Both the position numbers and the translations under genes were made by a program. Shown piece after piece: positions 9,311 through 17,616 of a DNA stretch of 64,000 nt. The stretch's first letter is position 1, and each line of letters starts with the position of its first letter. The notes under the pieces are model-generated. The model did no database searches, was not told where the DNA came from, and saw nothing but the letters and a program-made list of their open reading frames with translations. The stretch is from Citreicella sp. C3M06 (GTDB taxonomy: Bacteria; Pseudomonadota; Alphaproteobacteria; Rhodobacterales; Rhodobacteraceae): positions 90,383 through 154,382 of the forward strand of contig NZ_JAHKQA010000073.1 of the NCBI RefSeq assembly GCF_018860705.1, written 5' to 3'.

Positions 9311-9748
9311 ATGGATCCCGACCTCCCCCTGACAGCAACTCTTGAAGTGCGCGAACGATGCCTGTGCCTGTCGGCGCAGCGTGCCGCGCGGGTGCTGGCG
9401 CGGCGCTTTGATGCGGCGCTCAAGCCATTCGGGCTGACCAACGGCCAGTTTTCGATCCTGATGTCGCTGAACCGGCCAGAGCCGCCGCGGATCTCGGACC
9501 TGTCGCCATTCCTTGCGATGGATCGCACCACGCTGACCGCTGCGCTCAAGGTGCTGGAACGGCGCGGGCTGGTGGCCAGCGCCCCCGACCCGGCGGACCG
9601 GCGCAACCGCCAGCTGACCTTGTCCACCGAGGGGCGCGAGCTGCTCAAGTCTGCGCTGCCGGCGTGGCGCGCCGAACATGATGCGCTGGACGACGATCTC
9701 GGCGCGGATCCCGCGACGCTGAAGGCGCTGCTGGACACGGTCCGATAA
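9311..9748 (+). CDS. MarR-family transcriptional regulator
   Basis: A 145-residue protein with the MarR winged helix-turn-helix. LTNGQFSILMSLNRPEP leads into the helix pair ISDLSPFLAMDRTTLTAALKVL (about residues 60-82), and the wing contains DPADRRNRQLTLS. Members of this family are dimeric repressors released by small phenolic or oxidant ligands. No ligand can be inferred here, and there is no partner gene on the same strand before the convergent usp gene. The perfect palindrome directly upstream suggests autoregulation. Target genes elsewhere are unknown. Confidence 0.9.
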   Translation: MDPDLPLTATLEVRERCLCLSAQRAARVLARRFDAALKPFGLTNGQFSILMSLNRPEPPRISDLSPFLAMDRTTLTAALKVLERRGLVASAPDPADRRNRQLTLSTEGRELLKSALPAWRAEHDALDDDLGADPATLKALLDTVR

Positions 9749-9752
9749 ATAA

Positions 9753-9776
9753 GGGCGGCGCCCGAAGGCACCGCCC
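9753..9776. terminator. Hairpin between convergent marR-type and usp genes
   Basis: The arms GGGCGG (9753-9758) and CCGCCC (9771-9776) enclose a 12-base loop containing CGAAGG. There is no T-run of note, so it is a weak candidate for a shared end of the two convergent transcripts. Confidence 0.4.
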
Positions 9777-9800
9777 TGCACTGATCCGCTCTCCTTCGGG

Positions 9801-10640
9801 TCAGTGTGCCAGGAACACCGGCACTTGGGCCTGTTCCAGCATGTTCCGCGTCGCCCCACCAAGGATCGCCTCGCGGAAGCGCGAGTGCCCATAGGCCCCC
9901 ATCACCACCATATCGGCGTTCACGTCCTGCACGTGGCGTGTCAGCAAATCCGATACCCGCGGCATGGTCTTTGACAGCACGTCGATCTCGGCTTTCACGC
10001 CGTGCCGGGCAAGAAACTGCGACAGCGCGCCGCCCGGATCGGACCGGTTCGGCCCATGCTGCGGCGGGTCGATGACCAAGACATGTACCTTCTCTGCCGA
10101 GCTGAGCATTGGCAGCGCCGCGCGGACAGAGCGCAATGCCTCGCTGCTTTCGTTCCAGCCGATCACCACGCATTTTGGCGTCGCGGTCGGGGCCGTGCCT
10201 TCGGGCACGATCAACACCGGGGTCTGGCCTTCGAACAGCGCGCCCTCGGTGACTGGCTCCAGCTCGACGCCATGATCCTTGCCATAGGGCTTGGGCAGCA
10301 CCACGAGATCGGAAAACCGCGCCCGGCCTGCCACATGGCGACCGATGTCAGCCAGCTGCGCAACGCTTTCTTCGACGGCCCAGCGGCAATCGTACCCGGT
10401 AAGGATCTTCCGGCAGCTTGCCGCCAGCGCCTCGGCGTCGGCGGTGGCACGGCTGATGCTTTCTTGCAGGATCATCGCGTTGGCACCGGCATAGTAATAC
10501 CCGGTCTGCGTCCGATCGACGCCAAAGCAAAGGACGTCCAGATGCGCATCGCAATCCTTGGCGATGGCGGCGGCGTGTTCAATGGTCGATTGGGCAAGTG
10601 CCTCGTCCGTGACGACCGTCAGGATGGTTTTGTAGCCCAT
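9801..10640 (-). CDS. Universal stress protein, tandem Usp domains
   Basis: The 279-residue protein contains two UspA-like alpha/beta domains (about 1-145 and 150-279). The C-terminal copy carries the ATP-binding loop GAYGHSRFREAILGGATRNML, matching G-2x-G-9x-G-S/T. The N-terminal copy is degenerate at this motif, as is usual in tandem Usps. Genes of this kind commonly sit between fnrL and ccoN in Rhodobacteraceae. A degenerate FnrL box at 10702-10715 and a -10-like TAACAT (minus strand, 10674-10679) are correctly spaced for class II activation with a leader of about 26 bases, so low-oxygen induction is likely. The molecular role is unknown. Confidence 0.9.
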   Translation of the reverse strand: MGYKTILTVVTDEALAQSTIEHAAAIAKDCDAHLDVLCFGVDRTQTGYYYAGANAMILQESISRATADAEALAASCRKILTGYDCRWAVEESVAQLADIGRHVAGRARFSDLVVLPKPYGKDHGVELEPVTEGALFEGQTPVLIVPEGTAPTATPKCVVIGWNESSEALRSVRAALPMLSSAEKVHVLVIDPPQHGPNRSDPGGALSQFLARHGVKAEIDVLSKTMPRVSDLLTRHVQDVNADMVVMGAYGHSRFREAILGGATRNMLEQAQVPVFLAH

Positions 10641-10701
10641 GCGATGCTCTCCTCGGCATATGTCTGTCAGCGGATGTTACGTCCGAAAAATGGGACGCAC
10701 T

Positions 10702-10715
10702 TTGACCATGCGCAA
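10702..10715 (-). promoter_or_regulatory. Degenerate FnrL box for the usp gene
   Basis: Read on the minus strand the sequence is TTGCGCATGGTCAA, with one good half site (GTCAA) and one poor one (TTGCG). It is centred 41.5 bases upstream of a predicted start at 10667. A TAACAT hexamer at 10674-10679 lies at the -10 position. The promoter is inferred from spacing and needs mapping of the transcript start. Confidence 0.45.
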
Positions 10716-10733
10716 TGCTTGGGCAGAAATGCC

Positions 10734-10747
10734 TTGATACAGATCAA
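10734..10747 (+). promoter_or_regulatory. FnrL box of the ccoNOQP promoter
   Basis: TTGATACAGATCAA matches the FNR consensus in all ten specified positions. With class II geometry (-41.5) the start falls at about 10782, and the hexamer CATTAA at 10770-10775 sits at the -10 position. The ccoN leader would be about 56 bases. Confidence 0.88.
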
Positions 10748-10837
10748 AGATACGTGACGGGGGAATGCCCATTAAGCGGTAAGCCTAAAACCGCTCGTGC
10801 GGCGCCGAATCGTGCGAGAGAGACGAAGGGACGAAAA

Positions 10838-12451
10838 ATGATCAATTACTTCAAGCTGATCGTGCTGGGGGTGATCGCGGTTTTCGCGCTGATCGCCTCC
10901 AACTACGCACGCGATCTGGCTTATCAGGTGCACGCCATCCTGATTTTTCTGGTGGCGGCGGGGATGTTCCTGTGGACCTTGCGCAGCACCGACGAACCGG
11001 TGCCAGCCGCGGTGCTGCAGACCTCTTACATGGATGACGTCATCCGCGCCGGTGTGATCGCCACCGCCTTCTGGGGCGTTGTCGGCTTTCTTGCCGGAAC
11101 GTTCATCGCCAGCCAGCTTGCCTTTCCGGCGCTGAATTTCGACTGGGCCAACGGCTACCTGAACTTTGGACGGTTGCGCCCGCTGCACACCTCGGCGGTG
11201 ATCTTCGCCTTTGGGGGCAACGCGCTGATCTGTACGTCCTTTTACGTTGTCCAGCGCACCAGCGCCGCGCGGCTCTGGGGCGGCAATCTCGCGTGGTTCG
11301 TGTTCTGGGGCTACAACCTGTTCATCGTACTGGCGGCCACCGGCTATATCCTCGGCGGCACCCAGTCCAAGGAATACGCCGAGCCGGAATGGTACATCGA
11401 TCTGTGGCTGACCGTGGTCTGGCTGTGCTACCTTGCGGTCTTTGTCGGCACCATCGTCAAGCGCCGCGAGCCGCATATCTACGTGGCCAACTGGTTCTAC
11501 CTGTCCTTCATCATCACCGTCGCCATGCTGCACGTGTTCAACAACCTGTCGATCCCGGTGTCGATCTGGGGCAGCAAATCGGTGCAGGTGTTCAGCGGCG
11601 TGCAGGATGCCATGACGCAATGGTGGTACGGCCACAACGCCGTGGGCTTCTTCCTGACCGCCGGTTTCCTTGGCATGATGTATTACTTCGTGCCCAAGCA
11701 GGCCGAGCGCCCGGTGTTCAGCTACAAGCTGTCGATCGTGCACTTCTGGGCGCTGATCTTCATCTACATCTGGGCCGGTCCGCACCATTTGCATTACACC
11801 GCCCTGCCCGACTGGGCCTCGACCCTTGGCATGGTGTTCTCGATCGTGCTGTGGATGCCGTCCTGGGGCGGGATGATCAACGGCCTGATGACGCTGAGCG
11901 GCGCATGGGACAAGCTGCGCACCGATCCGATCATGCGGATGCTGGTGATCTCGATCGGCTTTTACGGCATGTCGACCTTTGAGGGCCCGATGATGTCGAT
12001 CCGCGCCGTCAACTCGCTGAGCCATTACACCGACTGGACCATCGGCCACGTGCATTCTGGCGCGCTTGGCTGGAACGGCATGATCACCTTTGGCGCGCTG
12101 TATTTCCTGACGCCGCGCCTGTGGAACCGCGAGCGGCTCTATAGCCTCAGCCTCGTCAGCTGGCACTTCTGGCTCGCCACCATCGGCATCGTTCTGTACG
12201 CCGCTTCGATGTGGGTGACCGGCATCATGGAAGGCCTGATGTGGCGCGAAGTCGACGCCAACGGCTTCCTCGTCAACAGCTTTGCCGACACCGTGTCCGC
12301 CAAATTCCCGATGTATGTGGTGCGTTCCATTGGTGGCCTGCTCTACGTCGCTGGTGGGGTGATCATGTGCTACAACCTCTGGATGACCGTGAAAAAGGCA
12401 CCGGCTGTCGAAGCCACCGCCGCCGCGGCTCATGCGAATCCGGCCGAATAA
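10838..12451 (+). CDS. ccoN: Cytochrome cbb3 oxidase catalytic subunit I
   Basis: With the ATG at 10838 (after GAAGGGACGAAAA) the protein is 537 residues with about 12 membrane spans. Haem and copper ligands are visible: H in [13 protein letters not shown] (low-spin haem b), [10 protein letters not shown] and [13 protein letters not shown] (CuB histidines), and [13 protein letters not shown] near residue 400. It reduces oxygen to water at a haem b3-CuB centre with high affinity and pumps protons. It is the first gene of ccoNOQP and follows a perfect FnrL box, so expression should rise at low oxygen. An in-frame upstream ATG at 10715 overlaps the FnrL box and is rejected. Confidence 0.97.
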   Translation: MINYFKLIVLGVIAVFALIASNYARDLAYQVHAILIFLVAAGMFLWTLRSTDEPVPAAVLQTSYMDDVIRAGVIATAFWGVVGFLAGTFIASQLAFPALNFDWANGYLNFGRLRPLHTSAVIFAFGGNALICTSFYVVQRTSAARLWGGNLAWFVFWGYNLFIVLAATGYILGGTQSKEYAEPEWYIDLWLTVVWLCYLAVFVGTIVKRREPHIYVANWFYLSFIITVAMLHVFNNLSIPVSIWGSKSVQVFSGVQDAMTQWWYGHNAVGFFLTAGFLGMMYYFVPKQAERPVFSYKLSIVHFWALIFIYIWAGPHHLHYTALPDWASTLGMVFSIVLWMPSWGGMINGLMTLSGAWDKLRTDPIMRMLVISIGFYGMSTFEGPMMSIRAVNSLSHYTDWTIGHVHSGALGWNGMITFGALYFLTPRLWNRERLYSLSLVSWHFWLATIGIVLYAASMWVTGIMEGLMWREVDANGFLVNSFADTVSAKFPMYVVRSIGGLLYVAGGVIMCYNLWMTVKKAPAVEATAAAAHANPAE

Positions 12452-12465
12452 GGAGAGCCAGGATC

Positions 12466-13194
12466 ATGGGAATTCTCGAAAAACACGGCGTGCTTGAAAA
12501 GAACGTCACGCTGCTGGCGATCTTTGCCTTCCTTGTGGTGACCATTGGCGGGCTGGTGCAGATCGTGCCGCTGTTCTACCTCGAAAACACCATCGAGGAT
12601 GTCGAAGGCATGCGCCCCTACACGCCGCTGGAACTGGCTGGGCGCGACATCTACATCCGCGAGGGCTGCTACGTCTGCCACAGCCAGATGATCCGCCCGA
12701 TGCGCGATGAGGTCGAACGCTACGGCCATTACAGCCTCGCGGCGGAATCGCAGTATGACCATCCGTTCCAATGGGGGTCCAAGCGTACCGGGCCGGATCT
12801 GGCCCGCGTCGGGGGGCGCTATTCCGACAACTGGCATGTCGATCACCTGCGTGACCCGCAATCGGTGGTGCCGGAATCGGTGATGCCGAAATACGGTTTC
12901 CTCGAGGCGACGCTGATCGACGGCGAGCACATTCAGGATCTGATGAGCACCCATCGCTTTGTCGGCGTGCCCTACACCGACGAGATGATCGAGGCCGGGT
13001 ATCAGGATTTCCTTGCCCAATCCAACCCCGACCGTGACTACGACGGCCTGCTCGAGCGCTACGGCGAGGCAACCAACGTGCGCAACTTCGACAGCCAGCC
13101 GGGGATCTCGGAGCTCGACGCGCTGATCGCCTATCTTCAGATGCTCGGCACGCTGGTCGATTTCTCGACCTTCGAGCCGGACGCAAGCCGCTAG
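12466..13194 (+). CDS. ccoO: Cytochrome cbb3 oxidase monohaem subunit II
   Basis: The 242-residue subunit has one N-terminal membrane anchor (about residues 14-36) and a periplasmic monohaem cytochrome c domain with CYVCH near residue 68. It passes electrons from CcoP towards the haem b of CcoN. The ATG at 12466 follows AAGGAGAGCCAGGATC and lies 14 bases after the ccoN stop, so the two are cotranscribed. The length equals that of typical CcoO proteins. An in-frame upstream reading extension inside ccoN is not used. Confidence 0.97.
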   Translation: MGILEKHGVLEKNVTLLAIFAFLVVTIGGLVQIVPLFYLENTIEDVEGMRPYTPLELAGRDIYIREGCYVCHSQMIRPMRDEVERYGHYSLAAESQYDHPFQWGSKRTGPDLARVGGRYSDNWHVDHLRDPQSVVPESVMPKYGFLEATLIDGEHIQDLMSTHRFVGVPYTDEMIEAGYQDFLAQSNPDRDYDGLLERYGEATNVRNFDSQPGISELDALIAYLQMLGTLVDFSTFEPDASR

Positions 13195-13202
13195 GGGGCA
13201 AT

Positions 13203-13406
13203 ATGGGACACGAAACCTATAACGCCCTGCGCCATTTTGCGGACAGCTGGGGCCTGCTGGCGATGTTCGTCTTTTTTGTCGGCGTGATCGTCTGGGCCCT
13301 GCGCCCCGGCAGCCGCAAGGCGCATCAGGACGCGGCCACGGTGGTGTTCCGCAACGAGGACAAACCGGCGCCGCCGGCGGACGAGACCGAGGGACACGAC
13401 AAATGA
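13203..13406 (+). CDS. ccoQ: Cytochrome cbb3 oxidase small subunit
   Basis: A 67-residue single-span membrane protein (span at about residues 17-34, [19 protein letters not shown]) with a charged cytoplasmic tail. CcoQ stabilises the association of CcoP with the CcoNO core and in Rhodobacter sphaeroides also signals to the RegBA system. It is placed 8 bases after ccoO and overlaps ccoP by four bases (ATGA), which suggests coupled translation. Confidence 0.95.
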   Translation: MGHETYNALRHFADSWGLLAMFVFFVGVIVWALRPGSRKAHQDAATVVFRNEDKPAPPADETEGHDK

Positions 13407-14290
13407 GTGACCACAAGAAAAACGACCAGGACCACGACTACGAAACCACCGGCCACTCGTGGGACGGCATCGAGGAATACAACAAGCCGCTTCCCAAGTG
13501 GTGGCTGATGATCTTCTACGCCAGCATCGTCTGGGGCATCGGGTACAGCATCATGTACCCGGCATGGCCCGGCGTGAAATCGGCCACCGCGGGCATCCTT
13601 GGCTGGTCGACGCGCGGCGACGTGGAGCAGGCCATCGTCGATCACGCCAATGAACTGGCACCGATCAACGCCCAGCTGGCCTCTGTCGATCTCGAGGATA
13701 TCGCGGCAGACCCCGAGCTGAACACCTATGCCCAGAACGCCGGCGCGGCGGTGTTCCGCACATGGTGCGCGCAGTGCCATGGCTCGGGCGCGGCGGGGAA
13801 CGTCGGCTACCCCAACCTGCTCGATGATGATTGGCTCTGGGGCGGCACGATGGAAGACATCCACTACACCGTCACCCACGGCATCCGCAACGAACAGGAC
13901 CTCGATGCGCGCTATTCAGAAATGCCCGCCTTTGGCCGCGACGATCTGCTGCCGAAAGAAGAAATCGCGCAGGTGGCAAATTTCGTCATGACGCTGTCAG
14001 GCGAAACCCCGCCCGCGCCCGATCTGGTGGCCGCTGGCGCCGAGGTGTTCGACATCAACTGCGCGTCCTGCCACGGCGAAGACGGCGCGGGCGACCGCTT
14101 TCAGGGCGCGCCCAACCTGACCGATGCGATCTGGCTCTATGGCGGCGATTACGACGCCATCCACGAAACCGTGGTGAACGCCCGCTTCGGCGTCATGCCC
14201 CCGATGGGCGGCGCCCAGTTGTCCGAAGCCGAAATCCGCGCCGTGACAACCTATGTCCACGGACTGGGGGGCGGCGAAGCGGCCGAGTAA
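13403..14290 (+). CDS. ccoP: Cytochrome cbb3 oxidase dihaem subunit III
   Basis: The 295-residue subunit has one or two N-terminal membrane segments (about residues 33-65) and two cytochrome c domains with haem sites WCAQCH (near 120) and NCASCH (near 219). It is the entry point for electrons from soluble or membrane-bound cytochrome c. The pattern [15 protein letters not shown] at the N terminus is diagnostic of CcoP. It ends the ccoNOQP operon and is followed by two strong hairpins. Confidence 0.97.
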   Translation: MSDHKKNDQDHDYETTGHSWDGIEEYNKPLPKWWLMIFYASIVWGIGYSIMYPAWPGVKSATAGILGWSTRGDVEQAIVDHANELAPINAQLASVDLEDIAADPELNTYAQNAGAAVFRTWCAQCHGSGAAGNVGYPNLLDDDWLWGGTMEDIHYTVTHGIRNEQDLDARYSEMPAFGRDDLLPKEEIAQVANFVMTLSGETPPAPDLVAAGAEVFDINCASCHGEDGAGDRFQGAPNLTDAIWLYGGDYDAIHETVVNARFGVMPPMGGAQLSEAEIRAVTTYVHGLGGGEAAE

Positions 14291-14305
14291 CCCCCCAAAA
14301 AGACA

Positions 14306-14382
14306 CCTTCAGGCCTTCGGGTCTGAAGGCAAACGCCGGCGCCCCCTCCTGTTCGCGCGTTTTCAGGGGCACCGGCGTTTTT
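14306..14382 (+). terminator. Double terminator after ccoNOQP
   Basis: The first hairpin has arms CCTTCAG (14306-14312) and CTGAAGG (14323-14329). The second pairs AACGCCGG (from about 14332) with CCGGCGTT ending in TTTTT (14372-14382), enclosing an internal GGGGC/GCCCC pairing. The second has the stem and T-run expected of an intrinsic terminator. Confidence 0.8.
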
Positions 14383-14517
14383 CGTGCCCGGCTCGCACAC
14401 CGGTCACATGAGGTGTTTTCTGAGTATGGCGGTGGTCGCGCATCAATCAAGGCAGATTGCGCAAAACTCTGGCCCTTGGCACATCTTTTTACACAAATCG
14501 AGCCCTACCACCGGCGG

Positions 14518-14652
14518 TTACCGCAGCCTCTCATCCTTGCGAAAACGCTCCAGCCGGGCTTCGACCTCGGCGCGCGGCGCCGGGCGCCAACGATCTGCCT
14601 GCGGCTCGGTGCGGCTGGCGGTCATGAAAGTTCTGGCGAAAATTCCAAGCAT
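14518..14652 (-). CDS. Small conserved-looking protein of 44 residues
   Basis: A short frame from ATG 14652 to TAA 14518 encodes 44 residues, beginning MLGIFARTFMTASRTEPQ and ending with the basic/acidic helix EARLERFRKDERLR. A good ribosome binding site (AGGAGA, 8 bases upstream) and a divergent regulator gene with a shared inverted repeat support it as real. The C-terminal stretch would form an amphipathic helix; there is no signal peptide, membrane span or known domain. I do not recognise a function. The reading rests on the start context, because length alone could be chance. Confidence 0.6.
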   Translation of the reverse strand: MLGIFARTFMTASRTEPQADRWRPAPRAEVEARLERFRKDERLR

Positions 14653-14715
14653 CGTCTTTTCTCCTGTCTGGCACATCCATGCCATTCATATTGACTGAAC
14701 CGCCGATTCAGGCCA

Positions 14716-14730
14716 GTCAGGAAGCCTGAC
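14716..14730. promoter_or_regulatory. Inverted repeat between the small gene and the LysR gene
   Basis: GTCAGG-AAG-CCTGAC is a perfect 6-bp inverted repeat with a 3-base spacer, 20 bases before the LysR-type ATG. It includes a T-N11-A pattern, the minimal LysR-type box. It is a plausible site for autoregulation and for control of the divergent 44-residue gene. Confidence 0.45.
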
Positions 14731-14750
14731 ATGATGTAAGCTGAGCTGAC

Positions 14751-15635
14751 ATGGACTGGACCGCGATCCCGCCGCTTTCCGCGCTGCGCGCCTTTGCCGC
14801 CTATGCCGAGCACCGCTCGGTCGAACAGGCCGGCAATGCGCTCAATGTCAGTCACGCCGCGATCAGCCAGCAGATCCGCAATCTCGAAACTCATCTTGGC
14901 TTTGCGCTGCTCGACCGGCATGGCCGCCGCATGACGCTGACCCCTGACGGAGAGCGCCTAGCCGAAGCACTGCTCGACGGGTTTGGCGGCATCGCCCGCA
15001 CGCTGGCCGAGATGACCGGGCGCGATGCCGGGCGGGCGCTGGAAATCTCGGCCACGCCGGGGTTTGCCGCAACATGGCTGATGCCGCGCCTGCCGGGATT
15101 TCGGGAACGCCACCCCTCGCTCAGCCTTGCCATCGACCCATCGTCGCAGCTGCGCAGCCTCCAGCCCGGCGGGCTGGACGTGGCGATCCGCTATGGTGAT
15201 GGCAACTGGCCGGGGCTGGAGGCCGAACGCCTGTTCCTGTCGCCCATCGTGGTGGTGGCCGCCCCGGCGCTGGTGCCGCGCCCGATCACCGATCCGGCCG
15301 AGCTGCGCGCCTATCCATGGCTTCAGGAACTAGGCACCTCCGAGGCGACCGACTGGCTGGCAGAATACGGCGTGACCCCGGACACCGCCCATGGCATGAC
15401 CGGCCTGCCCGGCAACCTGATGATCGAGGCCGCCCGGCAAGGTCAGGGCATCGCCATCACCGCACGGCTCTTCGTCGAACAGGATCTCGTGGCCGGGCGT
15501 CTGCGCCTGCTGTTTCAGGACGCGCGGCAAAAGGGCTATTGGATGGTCACCCGCCCCGGCATCCCGCGCCCGCCCCTGCGACACTTCGTATCGTGGCTGC
15601 GCCGGGAGGCGGCAAAAGCTTCATCGCCGATATAG
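14751..15635 (+). CDS. LysR-family transcriptional regulator (GcvA-like)
   Basis: The 294-residue protein has an N-terminal helix-turn-helix (about residues 8-66; ALRAFAAYAEHRSVEQAGNALNVSHAAISQQIRNLE) and a periplasmic-binding-like effector domain. SALRAFAAYAEH and HAAISQQIR are typical of the GcvA subgroup. It sits between the two cco operons in the same direction and ends 3 bases before the FnrL box of ccoG. Read-through into ccoG is therefore possible. Its ligand is unknown. The divergent 44-residue gene is the obvious candidate target. Confidence 0.9.
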   Translation: MDWTAIPPLSALRAFAAYAEHRSVEQAGNALNVSHAAISQQIRNLETHLGFALLDRHGRRMTLTPDGERLAEALLDGFGGIARTLAEMTGRDAGRALEISATPGFAATWLMPRLPGFRERHPSLSLAIDPSSQLRSLQPGGLDVAIRYGDGNWPGLEAERLFLSPIVVVAAPALVPRPITDPAELRAYPWLQELGTSEATDWLAEYGVTPDTAHGMTGLPGNLMIEAARQGQGIAITARLFVEQDLVAGRLRLLFQDARQKGYWMVTRPGIPRPPLRHFVSWLRREAAKASSPI

Positions 15636-15638
15636 TAA

Positions 15639-15652
15639 TTGATGCATGTCAA
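15639..15652 (+). promoter_or_regulatory. FnrL box of the ccoGHIS promoter
   Basis: TTGATGCATGTCAA matches the FNR consensus with one change (GTCAA for ATCAA). Class II geometry puts the start near 15687, leaving a leader of about 32 bases before the GTG start of ccoG. It begins immediately after the LysR stop codon. Confidence 0.78.
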
Positions 15653-15718
15653 AGCCTGCCGCGCGCGTCCGGTCCAGAACCGCCCGCAAACAGGCAACCG
15701 ACGCGAAGGCGAATCCCC

Positions 15719-17152
15719 GTGGCCGATACCCCTCCTTCTGCCCCCTCCCTTTATGAATCGCGCGAGCCGATCTTTCCGCGCCGGGTCAGCGGCCCGTTCC
15801 GCAACCTGAAATGGGCGCTGCTGGCGGTGATGCTGGGGATCTATTACATCACCCCGTGGATCCGCTGGGACCGCGGCCCGGCGCTGCCCGATCAGGCGGT
15901 GCTGCTGGACATGGCGAACCGGCGCTTTTTCTTCTTCTGGATCGAAATCTGGCCGCATGAATTCTATTTCGTCGCCGGGCTGCTGGTGATGGCCGGGCTG
16001 GGGCTGTTCCTGTTCACCTCGGCGCTCGGGCGGGTGTGGTGCGGCTATGCCTGCCCGCAGACGGTCTGGACCGACCTGTTCATCCTCGTGGAACGCTGGA
16101 TCGAGGGCGACCGCAACGCCCGCCTGCGCCTGCATCGGCAAAAGCAATGGGATCTGCGCAAGGCCCGGCTGCGGGTGACCAAATGGGTGGCGTGGTTTCT
16201 GATCGCCATGGCGACAGGCGGGGCCTGGGTGTTCTATTTCACCGATGCGCCGACGCTGCTGCGGGATCTGCTGACGCTGCAGGCCCATCCTGTTGCGTGG
16301 ACGACCATCTTGGTGCTGACCGCCACCACCTTTGCCTTTGGCGGCTTTGCCCGCGAACAGATCTGCATCTACGCCTGCCCATGGCCGCGCATTCAGGCCG
16401 CGATGATGGACGAAGACACCCTGACCGTCGGCTATCGTGACTGGCGCGGCGAGCCGCGCGGCAAGCATCGCAAGGCGGAGGGCGCCGAGACCCTTGGCGA
16501 TTGCATCGACTGCCGCGCCTGCGTCAACGTTTGCCCGACCGGAATCGACATTCGCGACGGGCAGCAGATGGCCTGCATCACCTGCGCGCTGTGCATCGAT
16601 GCCTGCGACGACGTGATGGCAAAGATCGGCAAGCCGCGCGGGCTGATCGATTATCTCGCGCTGTCGGATGAAACCCGCGAGCGCGCCGGCAACGCGCCGC
16701 GCCCGGTGTGGACCCATGTGTTTCGCCCGCGCGTCCTTTTGTACACTGCGCTCTGGACGCTGGTGGGCGTCGGGCTTGTGGTCGCGCTTGTGCTGCGCCC
16801 ACCGGTCGAGATGACCGTGGCCCCGGTGCGCAACCCGACCTTCGTGATGCTGTCCGACGGATCGATCCGCAACACCTACGATGTGCGCCTGCGCAACAAG
16901 CACGGCGAGGATCGCCTGTTTGCGCTGTCGATCGATGATGCTCCGGCGCTGACAATCACGCTTGAGGGCGAGGATGACACCACCGTGGACGTGCGCGCCA
17001 ACGAGACGTATCTTCAACGCGTCTATGTGACCGCCGCCCGCGGCACGCCCGAGGCGCAGAACGAGCGTACAGAATTCGTGTTGCGGCTCGAAGACACCAC
17101 CACAGGTGACATGGCGACCAAGGAAACGGTCTTCAACGGACGGGACAACTGA
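15719..17152 (+). CDS. ccoG: Cytochrome cbb3 assembly protein, cupric reductase
   Basis: The GTG at 15719 (VADTPPSAPSLYESREP, preceded by GAAGGCGAA) gives 477 residues. The open frame extends further upstream but crosses the LysR gene. The protein has several membrane spans, a conserved WCGYACPQTVW motif near residue 105, and two [4Fe-4S] ferredoxin clusters (CIDCRACVNVCP and CITCALCIDAC, about 263-305). A C-terminal IgG-fold-like domain is periplasmic. CcoG reduces Cu(II) to Cu(I) for CuB of cbb3 oxidase. Its stop overlaps the ccoH start (TGATG). Confidence 0.96.
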   Translation: MADTPPSAPSLYESREPIFPRRVSGPFRNLKWALLAVMLGIYYITPWIRWDRGPALPDQAVLLDMANRRFFFFWIEIWPHEFYFVAGLLVMAGLGLFLFTSALGRVWCGYACPQTVWTDLFILVERWIEGDRNARLRLHRQKQWDLRKARLRVTKWVAWFLIAMATGGAWVFYFTDAPTLLRDLLTLQAHPVAWTTILVLTATTFAFGGFAREQICIYACPWPRIQAAMMDEDTLTVGYRDWRGEPRGKHRKAEGAETLGDCIDCRACVNVCPTGIDIRDGQQMACITCALCIDACDDVMAKIGKPRGLIDYLALSDETRERAGNAPRPVWTHVFRPRVLLYTALWTLVGVGLVVALVLRPPVEMTVAPVRNPTFVMLSDGSIRNTYDVRLRNKHGEDRLFALSIDDAPALTITLEGEDDTTVDVRANETYLQRVYVTAARGTPEAQNERTEFVLRLEDTTTGDMATKETVFNGRDN

Positions 17153-17610
17153 TGGCACGCGACTTCAGACTGAACGGCTGGCATGTTCTGGCGATCTTCG
17201 TCGGGGCCTTTGGCGTGATCATCGGGGTGAACCTTGCGCTGGCGTGGAACGCCGTCGCCACCTTCCCCGGCCTCGAGGTCGCCAACTCCTACGTTGCCAG
17301 CCAGACCTTCGACGCCCGCCGCTCCGCACAAGAGGCGCTTGGCTGGACGGTCGAGGCAACTGCGGCAGATGGGCAGATCGTGCTCGCCATCACCGATGCC
17401 AAGGGCTACCCGGTGCAGCCAAAAACGCTGAACGCCAAGGTCGGGCGCACCACCAGCGCCAAGGATGACCGCACACCCGAGTTCACCTTTGACGGGCGCG
17501 CCTATAGCGCCAGCGACCCGCTGGCCCCCGGTTACTGGAACGTCTGGCTGAGCGCCGAGGCCTTCGACGGCACCCAGTTCCAGCAACGCCTGTCGCTGCG
17601 CGTCCGGTAA
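17152..17610 (+). CDS. ccoH: Cytochrome cbb3 assembly protein CcoH/FixH
   Basis: A 152-residue protein with one N-terminal membrane span (about residues 10-32, GWHVLAIFVGAFGVIIGVNLAL) and a periplasmic beta-rich FixH domain containing the motif NSYVASQTFD. CcoH is a stably bound assembly partner of CcoN. The ATG shares one base with the ccoG stop, and ccoI follows 6 bases after its end, giving a tightly packed assembly operon. Confidence 0.95.
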   Translation: MARDFRLNGWHVLAIFVGAFGVIIGVNLALAWNAVATFPGLEVANSYVASQTFDARRSAQEALGWTVEATAADGQIVLAITDAKGYPVQPKTLNAKVGRTTSAKDDRTPEFTFDGRAYSASDPLAPGYWNVWLSAEAFDGTQFQQRLSLRVR

Positions 17611-17616
17611 GCTGCC

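Noticed and set aside
10715..10837. An upstream ATG that would add 41 residues to CcoN
   Set aside because: It overlaps the perfect FnrL box and lies before the predicted transcript start.
15317..15718. An N-terminal extension of ccoG into the LysR gene
   Set aside because: The extra sequence is the LysR gene in another frame, and the FnrL box and GTG start at 15719 fit CcoG homologues.
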